Below are positions 12,101-22,339 of a stretch of DNA of 64,000 bases, in pieces. Position numbers and translations under genes: made by a program. The stretch covers positions 383,185-447,184 of the forward strand of contig ML976671.1 of the NCBI GenBank assembly GCA_010015655.1, given 5' to 3'. Under the pieces are notes generated by a model, which was not told where the DNA came from, searched no databases, and saw only the letters and a program-made list of their open reading frames with translations. The stretch's first letter is position 1. Every line of letters begins with the position of its first letter. The stretch comes from Bimuria novae-zelandiae CBS 107.79 (lineage: Eukaryota; Ascomycota; Dothideomycetes; Pleosporales; Didymosphaeriaceae).

Positions 12101-12477
12101 GGGTGATGTGATATGACAGGTTGGCAGGGCCTGCCACGGCGTGGTGGGGTGTGACTTGTGTTGCTGCGGTCAGGACCGTACCGGTTCCCTCTGAGCCCCG
12201 GTAGGTCCCTCTGGCGTAAGCGAAGGATGGGTGTTTTGGGGGCGCGACGGCCAATCGATGGCGCTTGGCATATGCGCGTTGGAACGCTATGAGTTGGGTG
12301 TGGTAGGCCTGGCTCGAGTGATGACCGGCGAGATCTTGATCTTGTGGTGTTGCGATATTATGATGTTTTCACTCCTTTCGTATGCGGTAGATGTGCCTTG
12401 GAAGGAGACGGAGATCGACGGCGGCGGCGCGAGATCGCGATACTGAAGAAAAACGGGATAGGAAAGAAAGGGCCTGC
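9106..12477. other. Gene-poor intergenic region
   Basis: About 3.4 kb with no supportable gene. The first 600 bases look like a 3' UTR, including a T-rich stretch near 9,560-9,610. The remainder contains only short frames without recognisable domains, and no tRNA-like cloverleaf was noticed. Together with the upstream gap it leaves the bZIP gene unusually isolated. Confidence 0.5.
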
Positions 12478-13901
12478 TTACCATGAGTTGCCTACTTCTG
12501 GCTGCCCTATCTTGGACTCCCTGAGGCGGAGGAACTGGGCCGCTTTGAACTGCGAGGCGTGGTTAACAACTGTCAGCCGCAACGCCTTCCTAATGCAATC
12601 CCTGGATGCTGCCCAACAAATGAGGCTGAGCGCTGGAGATGATAATGCGATACCGATGTGTCTCAGTGAAAATGCTCCGCGTGATGGTGCGATCAAATCT
12701 ATCGATGCTGACCGTTCCCAACGCTTTGCAGATACAGCCTTGAGACAGACCGGTGAAGTCGCTGTACGACGGAGAAAAGCTCTCGCAAATGGCGAAGAAC
12801 TACCGACTTGGAGACCATCCCCGTCCAGCTCGTGAGCAGAGAGATAAAGCAGCCCAGCTTGCAGAAACAATAACAAAGAGGAAAGTTGTAGAGACGTACC
12901 TTGTCTTTCTTCGTCCCAAACCCCTCCACATAACACCATGCCACCTCACTCATTGCGTCCGTGTCTCCCAGATTCGCTGCAGTCTCATAATACTGCTTCG
13001 CCGCAACCGGGTCCTTTTTCACACCCCACCCGTTCCTGAAACAATTCCCAAGCTCAAATATTGCAATGGTCAACTCTCCTTTCGCCGCGCCGCCCTTCTT
13101 CATGCCGGCTTGCAGAGCCAATCTCTCAACTTCGGCACTGTTGGAGGCCGCATTGCGGAGGTACTGAAGACCAAGCTCCTGGTTCACTTCACAGCCCCAG
13201 CCGTGCCGCAAAGCGAGGCCGTAGAGGACTTCCGCGAGGGCTTGATTGGGACCCTTCGTATCCGCGACCTCGCCAAACTTCTTGGTAGACTTCACGAAGT
13301 CGCCCTCTTTGTGAAGGTCTATTGCGTCTTGGAACTTCTGCTCAGGCGATTCGGGATCGTGGCCGGCGGTTGCATCAAAACTGTTGCTCCTGCTCGGTCC
13401 ATTTCGCGATCCCGAACTCATGGGATTATTGACCTCAATGGTAGGCGTAGTCCCTCCGCTCTTCAGCACTGTCCCCTCCACCAACATCGTAGCCCGCTTC
13501 TCCCACCGCGCCTCCTCCTCCTCATTCCGCGCGACGCCGTCGCCGCCTACCTCCGGAAGGTCCTGCGGCACATTGACGCTGCTCCCGCTCCTGCTCCTTC
13601 CGAAATGTAGTTTGTGTCCTCCATCGCTCTTCCCTCTTTCCGCCCCTGGACCCGCTTGCCCTGCATTGCTGTGCCTCCTGAGTTTGCCCTTGAGACCACT
13701 GCGTGGTGCTTCGGGTGCCAGGTGGGTTTCGCGCTGAGGGTCACCGGGAAAGGCAGGTGGCTCGATAGATTCGCGCGTGGTGGTGGTGCTGCGGTAGAAT
13801 TGGAACTCTGGGACGTCTGGCGAGAGTGTGGGGCCTTTCTCTGGGGCGTCGGAGGACGTCCTGACTCTGTCCTTCTTCTTGAGCAGATCTTTGAGCGGCA
13901 T
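12478..13901 (-). CDS. Sel1-repeat protein (Nif1-like)
   Basis: Two predicted exons, 12900-13901 and 12478-12549, about 357 residues. The first 200 residues are basic and Ser/Pro-rich, starting MPLKDLLKKKDRV. Sel1-type TPR repeats follow: LAEVLYGLALRHGWG, IAIFELGNCFRNGWGVKKD, and AMSEVAWCYVEGFGTKKDK continuing into the second exon as FKAAQFLRLRE. The intron is long for this genome (350 bp, GTACGTCT donor, TTAAC branch point, CGCAG acceptor), but the junction restores a Sel1 helix. Sel1 proteins are scaffolds; close fungal homologues are often named cell-cycle inhibitor Nif1 and others resemble chitin-synthase activators. The assignment is by repeat type and N-terminal style only. The stop directly after GNSW may instead be a further splice site (TGGTAAGC). 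Confidence 0.75.
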
Positions 13902-14847
13902 TGTGCTCGTATAAGTTCAAATGACAGTCTAGTGAGCGTTGAGGTGATGCGTATGCGGCTGGTCTCGTGTTGTCGCGAGTGTCAGGGGAATGCAGCGTGC
14001 GGGGGCTGCTGAGAGAGTCGCTACCGGATTCTAAGTGTCGTCTTATACCGTCGTAGATTTCGGGTGAGAGTAATATCATGCATCGGAGGTGAGTTTGTAG
14101 ACTCTGCAGGCAATTCGATGTATGCGAACTGCGGCTGTGCTTGGCTCTGCAAATCGCCTCAGCCTCCGACATCAGCTCAGCGCTTAAGAAATTCGACCAA
14201 TTCAGCTGTTGCCTTGAGATTTGCTGACGCCCCAACGCATGTCCAAACATCTTTCTCGAAATGCGCGCTATTAGCATACGGATTCCCCGTCATTTATAAT
14301 CAAGAAAACGCCTGAATTTCCATCCAGGGACACCAATGGAACGAGTGCATCCAAGTGTGGGCCTCGCATCACATACCACGCAAAAACGGTCATTGTCATG
14401 GCTCGAACACGGTGCGCACGGCGTTCATTCACTTGGGAGCATGAAGAGATGATCAATCGTGAAATAATTTGATTTTTGTTTTTTTGGTATGTTCAATGGA
14501 TCTGCAACGCTCGGCAACTCTGTCAAAGCTGCGCGATCTTCCGAGGCAGAGATGTTCGGGGTATTAGGGTGGTTCTCACAACAGAGAAACACCAAATACC
14601 AAAAGCCATCAGTGTACAAGAAAGACTGGGTTCGACACAGATTGCTCGAGCGGGTATCACAATGCGTCTAGAACGCCTCAACTCCCCTCTCAATCCGCTG
14701 CCAACACCAAGTATATCTGGTGGAAAGTTCATGGTAGTTACTTACCTCGATCACCGAAAACGATCAAGCCAATAAGAGTTTGTATGCAACAAGAATATTA
14801 GGAAAGAACCAGACGAGAAGGACCAGGGCACCTACATGGTTACACGG
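13902..14847. other. Intergenic region
   Basis: About 950 bp between the Sel1 gene start and the end of the zinc-finger gene. It must hold the Sel1 promoter. No gene or repeat is supported. Confidence 0.4.
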
Positions 14848-16097
14848 TCAATGTACAGAGGTTGGCGACCAGTCCTGGGATTCGAATGCAACGTAGTCAT
14901 GTTGTTGCGTGATGGAATGTGTTTGGTTTTCATGTGGAGAGCTTGGAGGATCTCGAATATCCGTGCCATCAAAATGTACTGAGCTCCCAGGAGACGGTGT
15001 TCTCACGCTAGAAGATCCACGTGCAGCAGCCTTCATGCGGGCCGCGTGATGAACGTGCTTCAGCGGACACTGATCCCCCGCAGCACAAACCCCCGTGTTG
15101 GCGAAGTCTGGGCATTCGTACACATGGAGAAAGGTGCAAGCCTCTCCATCCTGGCAGTAGCCCAGTTTTCCGAAGGACGCGCAGACCGGCGCATGTCTGT
15201 CAATTTGGACATGGGCAAACATGCAAGGGGAATTAGTGCATCGATTTTCCAGGAAGTAGATGCAGTGTGGGGTGTTCTCCGGGGTAGCATCGTGTGACAA
15301 CGGGCAGAGCGTGTCCTTTGTACAAGCGTGCTTGTATAAAAACTGCTTGCAGAGCGCTAGCTTGTTGATGTCGTGCGCATCGGGGCATCGAACGCGAGCG
15401 CATTTACCTGTGAGACATTAGGCACCAAAATACGCATGGGCACTGTACCAGGGTCGAAATCCAGTGTAAGATACCTGTGGACGTGAAGTTCTGGCATAAC
15501 GCATTTGACCGTGCCCTCCTATTGTTTCGCTGTTGTCCGCAGTCAACATTCATCCAGAAATCGCGACACATTGATGAGCGATCCTACCGAAGCGGCCGAC
15601 GGATACGGTTGGTGGGTTCCTAAGCCCCTATCTCGTCGATATCGAGGCCGTCCACGTTGGGGACCAACGGTATTCCCGTCTGGAGACGATTGGTGGTCTT
15701 CGTTCGAATCGACGTCGGGCGTATCGCTGAGAGAGCTCGATGCGCGGCGGAAACCGACAATCGCCCCATGGCTTTTGTTCGTCAGGTTGTAGGAGGGGGT
15801 GCCCAGTAGGCCTTGCTCGCGGAGGTCTGCCATCTTGTGGCCCATGATATAGCCTGTGGAGAATGAGCTGGTCGTTGGGCCTTCAAGTTCTTACCGCACT
15901 GGGATGAAAGACAAAATCGTTGAGGCAGTCTGCTTGTGCATTGCCTATCCCAAGACACCAGTGTACTAAATTGATTTCGACGCAGTGCTATCTAACGTAC
16001 TATTGAGCTCGGCCTGCGCAATGAAGCGCTTCTCCGGAGTGTCCAGAAGTGCGATCTCGTCGGTCGTATACGGCGGAGGTCCAACTGGGCGCGACAT
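14848..16097 (-). CDS. CCCH zinc-finger protein of the ZC3H3/Red5/Lee1 type
   Basis: Five exons fit one continuous frame of about 346 residues: 16001-16097, 15900-15944, 15570-15853, 15475-15529 and 14848-15407. The last two exons encode a tandem array of CCCH fingers: CQNFTSTGKCARVRCPDAH, CKQFLYKHACTKDTLCPLSH, CIYFLENRCTNSPCMFAH, CASFGKLGYCQDGEACTFLH and CPDFANTGVCAAGDQCPLKH. Five adjacent fingers with this spacing are the signature of ZC3H3/Red5 family proteins, which act in nuclear RNA surveillance and mRNA 3'-end handling or export. The N-terminal part is low-complexity. Two introns use weak donors (GTGCGG, GTGTCG). They were chosen because they are the only ones found that keep phase across all junctions, so exons 2 and 3 are less certain than the finger exons. 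Confidence 0.8.
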
Positions 16098-16401
16098 GTT
16101 GTCGACGACGCGGGGTGACAAAGAGAGGAATATCTGGGCAAGTTGCAACCTCGAGCAGGTCGCGCTAAAGTTTAGCGCCACTGCCCATGCACCCGCGCGT
16201 CCCGCTGTCACGTGCAGAATTTGGATCCATTCTAAGGTCCCACGTTCCAACGTTACACCTCGTTCTACTCGGACAGTTTGGAACATGATAGCGGGTTGTG
16301 TTGCTCCAGGATACTTCATAGATATTCTATCTTTGCGAGCGCCGGTCCACCCGGTGTTAAGCAAGATTGTGCAGCACCTTTCAACCTCTGCCTTTTTCTA
16401 T

Positions 16402-18096
16402 CTACTTCGTATCATGTACAAGTGTCAGGAGGTTACCGAGTGAATTGAGCCCATCCTCGGCCGTGAAAATTCGCTTTGGTATCTCAAATTCGATCTCAGG
16501 ATCTTTCTTCAGTTCTCTGTTCAATTCCGTGTCAAGAAGCTAAAATGAGAGTCAGCCAAAGTAAAGTCACATTGCCCGAGATGCACTTACCGCTGTATAA
16601 GAATGATCTAAAAAGTCCTCCAAATTATACGATCGCTTCGTGAACTGCTCTGATATGATCTTGGCCAACGTTGCAACGTTCGGATGATAGTGCGATTGGA
16701 GCGTTTCAAGCTCCCACACGCTACTCTCGATGGCGTTTGTCAGAAGAGGATCCGGCTCGTCCATGTCGAACGGATCTTCCATGCCCTCCTCTTCGATCTC
16801 ACGCTTCTGCTCCGGATCTCGTATCTCTCTGTGCATCATGAATGTGCACGCCGGGTGGCGCTTGAACGTGTTATACACCCAAGGAACTACAACAACGATG
16901 CCCGCTGGTGGTGCGTATAACGCTAATCGTGACAATCGCTTGATGAAGCTTGCTACAAGGGTTGCTGGTAAATGCGTGGATGACATAAAGGTGTCCAGCA
17001 ATCTGAAGAAGCGGGATCGGTGTTTCGAGTGCAACAAGCCATCGTCCAGTAATGAATATAGTTTTTGGTAAAAGGATGGATAGTCGAGGTTCTTCTCGGA
17101 GATCAGATAATACAGTCCGGAAAGTGCGAGTAGAGAGGTTGCGCCGCCGACATCGTACGAGTCGGTCAAGAAGTCCATGAGCATTTCAGGCTGAGGAAAC
17201 CATGGCGCAATTTGGTGTGAGAAAACCGTGAGCACAATTTTTCGTTGCTCCTTTGTTATGCCTGATCGCAGAGCTGCCAGCCATGCTTCCTGCGCTTTCG
17301 ATTTGTATGAGCTCAGAGATGGCACTGGACTCTTCCCGTGCACGTCAGTGTATAAGTTCTGAATATCATCGTTGAATTTGGGAACGGCCTCGAGGCTGAG
17401 TAGTAGTGACAGGCTGTTGGAAGCCACGCGCTGCTTTTCTGACTTATCAAGATCGGACTGAAGAAGATATTTGATCGACCGGAAGGTAAAATATCGAATA
17501 TCGTCAAAGGCGCCAAAGTACTTCTCTGCAAACTCGTCTCTTGAACCATCGTCTTCCGGTAGTAGTAGAAGCGTATCCACCGTCTTGGAAAGCGGGCTGT
17601 TCTTGATACTGAAATCTTTCCGAGCCTTCGATTCTTCCTTTACCAGCCGCAGAAGTAAGGTGAGCGCCACCGACTGTTTCGACGGGTTCTCGCTGTGCAG
17701 GAAGTGACCCAGCAGCACATCGATGTACTCCCGATAGCGTTCCTTCAACCAAGCCACGATCACGGTCTCACTCTCGGTCATCCACTTGCTCTTGACCATG
17801 TCTCCGGTAGAAAGTAGCCTCGTGAACACTCGACATAGTGCGACGGCCGCGAGTATAGTGGCTTCGTGGGCGGTATCTGAGGCTTTCGCAAGCTTCAAAA
17901 GAGTTGCAATATTATTGTAATACTTTCGTGACTCTAGTATCTGCGTTTCTAGGCGCAAAATTTCTTCTTGCGGGTCGTCCTCTTCGTCGCTCGATGGCTT
18001 CTGGCGGGGTTTCGATTTGGTCGCGCGGCCCTCTGCTTTCCCGGACACCCTCTTTCTCTTGACACCGGCTACGGCAGCAGCCTTTGCACCTAGCAT
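16402..18096 (-). CDS. NOC4: Nucleolar complex protein Noc4 (UTP19)
   Basis: Small-subunit processome factor that works with Nop14 in 40S ribosome maturation in the nucleolus. Two exons, 16591-18096 and 16402-16539, separated by a 51-bp intron (GTAAGT donor, TTTTAG acceptor); about 547 residues. Seen in the sequence: a basic N-terminus (GVKRKRVSGKAEGR), alpha-helical repeats, and the conserved CBF/Noc domain near residues 300-460 with LLALSGLYYLI, SLLDDGLLHSKHRSRFFRLL and HPACTFMMHREI. The second exon supplies the acidic tail ending LVHDTK. I prefer the ATG at 18096 (MLGAKAAAV); an in-frame ATG at 18156 would add 20 His/Ser-rich residues. It is divergent from ATP4. Confidence 0.92.
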
Positions 18097-18289
18097 TCCG
18101 GCGGTAGGGTGACAACTCGGTGTTGAGTGGTGGTAATGGTGTGTTCCTGGTCGCACCTGCGGTTCATGAACTTTTTCGAAGCTGCGGCCCGTGTTCGGCT
18201 AGTTTAGGCTTGGCGCGTTGATTCTGCACCAACGAAGCTCACAACTCCATCAACGGCACCTCCAAACCTCCCCACTCTCATCCACAGCA
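18097..18289. promoter_or_regulatory. Compact bidirectional promoter NOC4/ATP4
   Basis: Only 193 bp separate the start codons of two divergent housekeeping genes (133 bp if NOC4 starts at 18156). Both promoters and both 5' UTRs must fit here. No TATA box is obvious. Confidence 0.5.
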
Positions 18290-19200
18290 ATGGCTTCTCG
18301 TCTGGCAAGGAGTGCGGTCGGTACGTACAAGCTCCCCGACGCCATTCTGGTGCCATTGGCCTCGAAACTCACCCGCTACAGGCGCCGCACGTCTCCGTCC
18401 ATCGCTCCCTCTTCGCACCTTCCCCAACATCACGGCCCAGATCACGCCTGCCCGCTACCAGTCCAACACGCCGCAGGAGGACCCCAAGAAGAAGGCGCAG
18501 TCCCTGCTCGATGCGATCCCCGTGCCCGGCAATAGCCTGGCCACCAAGGCCGCCGTGCTCTCCGCCGCCGGCGGTGTCGGCGTCTTCGCCATCAGCAACG
18601 AGCTATACGTCGTCAATGAGGAATCCGTCGTCGCCCTTTCGCTGCTCACCATCTTCTGGGCTGTCGCCAAGTACGCCGGCCCGGCCTGGTCCGACTATGC
18701 GCAGCAGCAGATCGACAAGATCTCCGGCATCTTGAACTCGGCCCGCGCCGACCACACTGCCGCTGTCAAGCAGCGCATTGAGAGCGTCCAGGACCTCGGT
18801 GGTGTCATTGACATTACCAAGAACCTCTTCGCGGTCTCCAAGGTACGGCATTGGAGATGAAGGGATAGAGAAACGTCCGCTGGACCGATGGGCTGACTCC
18901 TGTCCAGGAAACCGCTCAGCTTGAGGCTCAGGCCTACGAGCTCGAGCAGAAGACGGCCATCGCCCACGAGGCCAAGACCGTCCTTGACTCGTGGGTCCGC
19001 TACGAGGGCCAGGTCAAGCAAAGGCAGCAGAAGGAGCTCGCTGAGAGCATCATTGCCAAGATTGAGAAGGAGCTTGAGAACCCCAAAACCCTCAAGCAGA
19101 TTCTTGACCAGAGCGTCGCCGACGTTGAGAGTACGTCATACTTCTGCTTTCGACTGTACCACGCTGACAGCTCCCAGGGATCGTTTCGCAAAAGGCATAA
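18290..19200 (+). CDS. ATP4: ATP synthase subunit 4 (F0 subunit b), mitochondrial
   Basis: Peripheral stalk subunit of mitochondrial F1F0 ATP synthase. Four exons keep phase exactly: 18290-18320, 18382-18842, 18908-19130 and 19178-19200; about 245 residues. The tiny first exon starts MASRLARSAV and gives the mitochondrial presequence with the start of exon 2. Exon 2 has the paired membrane segments (VLSAAGGVGVFAISNELYVV and SVVALSLLTIFWAVAKY). Exon 3 encodes the long charged helix of the stalk (YEGQVKQRQQKELAESI). The 23-bp last exon gives the C-terminus ERIVSQKA. Introns are 47-65 bp with GTACGT or GTACGG donors. The order of motifs and length match Atp4 of other fungi. Confidence 0.95.
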
Positions 19201-19675
19201 GCTACCTGAAACCTTTCTTTTCTGGTCAACTAGCATCACCCAATGTTACATAAATCTGTGCTATAGTCGATAGGGTCGGATAGATGACCCAAAGTCAATT
19301 TCATTGGTTCAAGTATTTATGTCCCACTGAAAGAGTTCCGAATGCCCAGAAAAACATGTTCTTTCTGGATTCACGGAGTACCCAGTCTGTCCATGATCAA
19401 CCCTTCATGACCCCAATGCAACGTTTTGTACGACTAAAAACTACAAGGAACACGATTGAAAAAACCTAGTGCGTCGACTAACCCAGTTGGGGAAAAAGAG
19501 ATCGCTCGAACAAATGACGGTTGTCAAGCGTGGGTGGGCTTGCGGTTCTATACAAGTGTCCATGGTCGATCACACACCTTTCACTGGATAACTTTGGATG
19601 GATTAATAAATCCTGGGTTCATCGAGCAATTACGACCGAAGAGGTACATGCGTAACTCGAAAATTATGGCACGAT

Positions 19676-21094
19676 TCAATCCTCCGGCGAGCCTCCATTT
19701 CTATACAGCCACAGCCTCGAACAATCCCTCACCCTCGGCGTCACCCGCCTTGCTGCTACTGGCCAACTCCTCGCCAAATCGCTAACGCCGTTCCCCCTAT
19801 CCTTCACAATTGCGCCATCCATCGCCTCCTCACCGCCCAAAAGCATTTCCACGTACCCCTCCCTCACCCTTTCCATCGCACCATCACTCGTGAACCTCAC
19901 GTTCATGTCCATAAAGCTGTTATGCTCTCTCACGCGCATGTTCTGGTCCAGTGGGAAAATAGAATTTAGGTAGTGCTGGTTCAGCAGGTGGCCGGTCCCT
20001 GGACGGATGAACACACGGCCGGCATACCGGCTGGGGAGGGGCGCGAAGTGCAAGACGCCCCAGCGGGCGACGAACTCGCCCGCAGCAGCGTAGTGCTCTA
20101 TGTGGCGGACCGCATAGTGATTCCTTGTCGTTGAAGTCGCGATCTGTGTGTCGCCATTCGTTGCTGCGGAAGATCGGAATTGAGAATGTCGCAGTGGGTT
20201 GTTGAAGTGGTTCGCTGCAGAACCGAAGCTGTAGATTTCGAGTTTGTTCACGGTGTCGTGGGGTACTGGTTTTTGTCAATCATATCGCTTTTGTCGCACG
20301 GGAAGGTAGGAGTGAGACGTACATTCTGTTAACAGCCAGTCCAGGATCAAACTGCCCTCTATGCCGCCTTGGCTATGCAGTATCAAGACGACTTTCTTAT
20401 TCTTTTCGTCCAAGAGGCTGTTCTTGATGGTGACGTACGAACGGCGTATGTCATATGTTGCGTAGTCAAAGTCGCGCTCGACAATGCACTGCAGAAGGTC
20501 GAAGAGGATGCCGTAGGTGCGATTGTGCACGCCGGTTATCGGTCGCCGGAAGGTGTATGCCAGCCGGTCGAGGTTCGACTGCAGCCAGTGCTTTCCAATG
20601 GACACGCCGTTGAGGTAGATCCAGCATTCCCCAGCATGCCTCTTTCCTTCTTCACCAAGATCCACGGTGCTGTGTAGCACATCCTCGGTGCCGTTGAGGA
20701 GGAGAGCCGTTATCCATGTCACCGCGTATACGGCTGCTAAGTACAGGATGACCCCCCACAAGGGAAGTAGGATGAGGAAGGGCAGGCTTAGGAGGACCAG
20801 TGACTGGAAAATGATGAGAAATCCGTGAAGAGCAAGAGAGATGAGGTTTGGCAGTGAGGGGTACAGCTCATCCAGCGCGCTGCTTCGCCATCTCGTAACC
20901 GGAATAAGGATGCCTGGAAGCGACCACGCAAGTGAAAAGAAGAGTCTAATATCAGCCAGACAAAGGAGAAGGGGTGAGCCGGTATAAGGTATCGGTGAGG
21001 GAGCTGTGTGGGAATTTAGAAACTGCCGAGGAATGATGTTCAGGTCACCAAAGACAATAGGAGAAAAGTCTGAAAGCTTGCTGTTTAGTGCCAT
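19676..21094 (-). CDS. Membrane-anchored alpha/beta hydrolase (fungal, uncharacterised)
   Basis: Two exons, 20323-21094 and 19676-20265, joined across a 57-bp intron (GTACGT donor, CCAG acceptor, split Leu codon); about 453 residues. Near the N-terminus are strongly hydrophobic segments (FLIIFQSLVLLSLPFLILLP and VILYLAAVYAVTWITALLL), indicating membrane anchoring. Then comes a hydrolase-type core with the nucleophile motif LILHSQGG (G-x-S-x-G variant, Ser flanked by His and Gln) and EIYSFGSAANHF. The C-terminal part has the His-containing FMDMNVRF region expected to complete a triad. The family is common in filamentous fungi, but I know of no substrate. An upstream in-frame ATG at 21142 would add 16 residues. 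Confidence 0.8.
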
Positions 21095-21277
21095 ATTGTA
21101 AGGCTGCGACGGAGGAATGAAGGTCAAAGTGTAGATCCTCAAGACCGGTTATTATATGGGACCATGTGGTCACGAGCATGTGAACAGGCGGAGAGGCTGA
21201 AACCAGGCGATGGAATGTGGATGGTACCTGGACAGGTACGGCTGCGACAAGGTTTGTCTCTCATGAGCTGGGGTACT

Positions 21278-21371
21278 CCAAGGCTGACGGTGTCATCTAA
21301 GGCTGACGGTGTCATCTAAGGCTGACGGTGTCATCCAAGACTGTCAGTGGTGCCGTCCAAGACTTTCGGTG
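21278..21371. repeat. 19-bp tandem repeat, three exact plus two degenerate units
   Basis: The core AAGGCTGACGGTGTCATCT is repeated head-to-tail three times, followed by two diverged units (CCAAGACTGTCAGTGGTGCC and CCAAGACTTTCGGTG). It lies 135 bp upstream of the hydrolase gene, at the left edge of the accessory island. Confidence 0.85.
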
Positions 21372-22158
21372 TAGATGGGTGGCTTTGGACTCTGAATTAT
21401 GTGCCATATACCGCCAAATGGTCGTACACGGTTGTGTGTGGGCTCTACAACATTTTGATGCTCAACACTATTCTACCTGAGCTGAACCACGGATTTGCAT
21501 ACATGCAAAATCTACACAAGCACGCCGCATTTGCCTTCATGGAACCCGCCGATAAGCGCTTGCGCTTCGACATATGGCTTGTTCGCCATATCGTCGCAAT
21601 ACGCCGACCTCCTCTGTATTCTTGTTATTTTCGTTATCTTTGCTTTGCAACGCCGTCCTGGAGATAGTTTCGCACCACCATATTTAATACTTATCCCAAT
21701 GTTAAGGTGTCAAGTGATGCACAGCAGCTGAGATGCTAGATCGATAATCTGACACAGCCCTATCCATGTAGCGGCTGAAATGCTGAAGTGCGGTTACACT
21801 AAACGTTCGCCTGAAAAAGATACGATCATCGTGGGCGTCACCGCTTTACGAACGCGGTGCTGGAGCAGAGTGCTGAATTATTAGCCATCTGACCGAGTTA
21901 TGTCTGGTGTGCTAGCTAGCAGCTGGAAAATGTTCAGGTTAGTCGCGTGGATGCTGCAGGGCCGAGAAAGATCACGCGGTTATCGCCAGGACACAGATGA
22001 CCTGTATCTGCTGTTGGAAGAGAAGCGCGCGAGCAGCGGATGTTCGAATTCAAGAGTTCGACGCATAAATTGTGTGTTGAGTGAATGAGCGTCCGTCTCA
22101 ACAGAAGTTGGGTCATTGCTGGACCACGTGGTCTCGCAGGGAATACCTTGTTCGAGTA

Positions 22159-22201
22159 CCGTGTCTGTGCGCGCAACGCCCGACTTCGCGCAACGCCCGA
22201 C
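22159..22201 (+). repeat. Left terminal inverted repeat of Fot1/pogo-type element
   Basis: Begins CCGTGTCTGTGCGCG and is the exact reverse complement of the right end. It carries an internal direct repeat of GCGCAACGCCCGACTT. Confidence 0.85.
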
Positions 22202-22339
22202 TTGGCAGTATGTTAGCGATTGCAAACATGAAGCTCTACAGCTACGTAAAAAATAGATTATTACGAGATTTTTTGTTAGAGCACTCTCTGAATTCATGCG
22301 ACAATTTTATCTTATATATACTATTTTAGCTAATTAATA

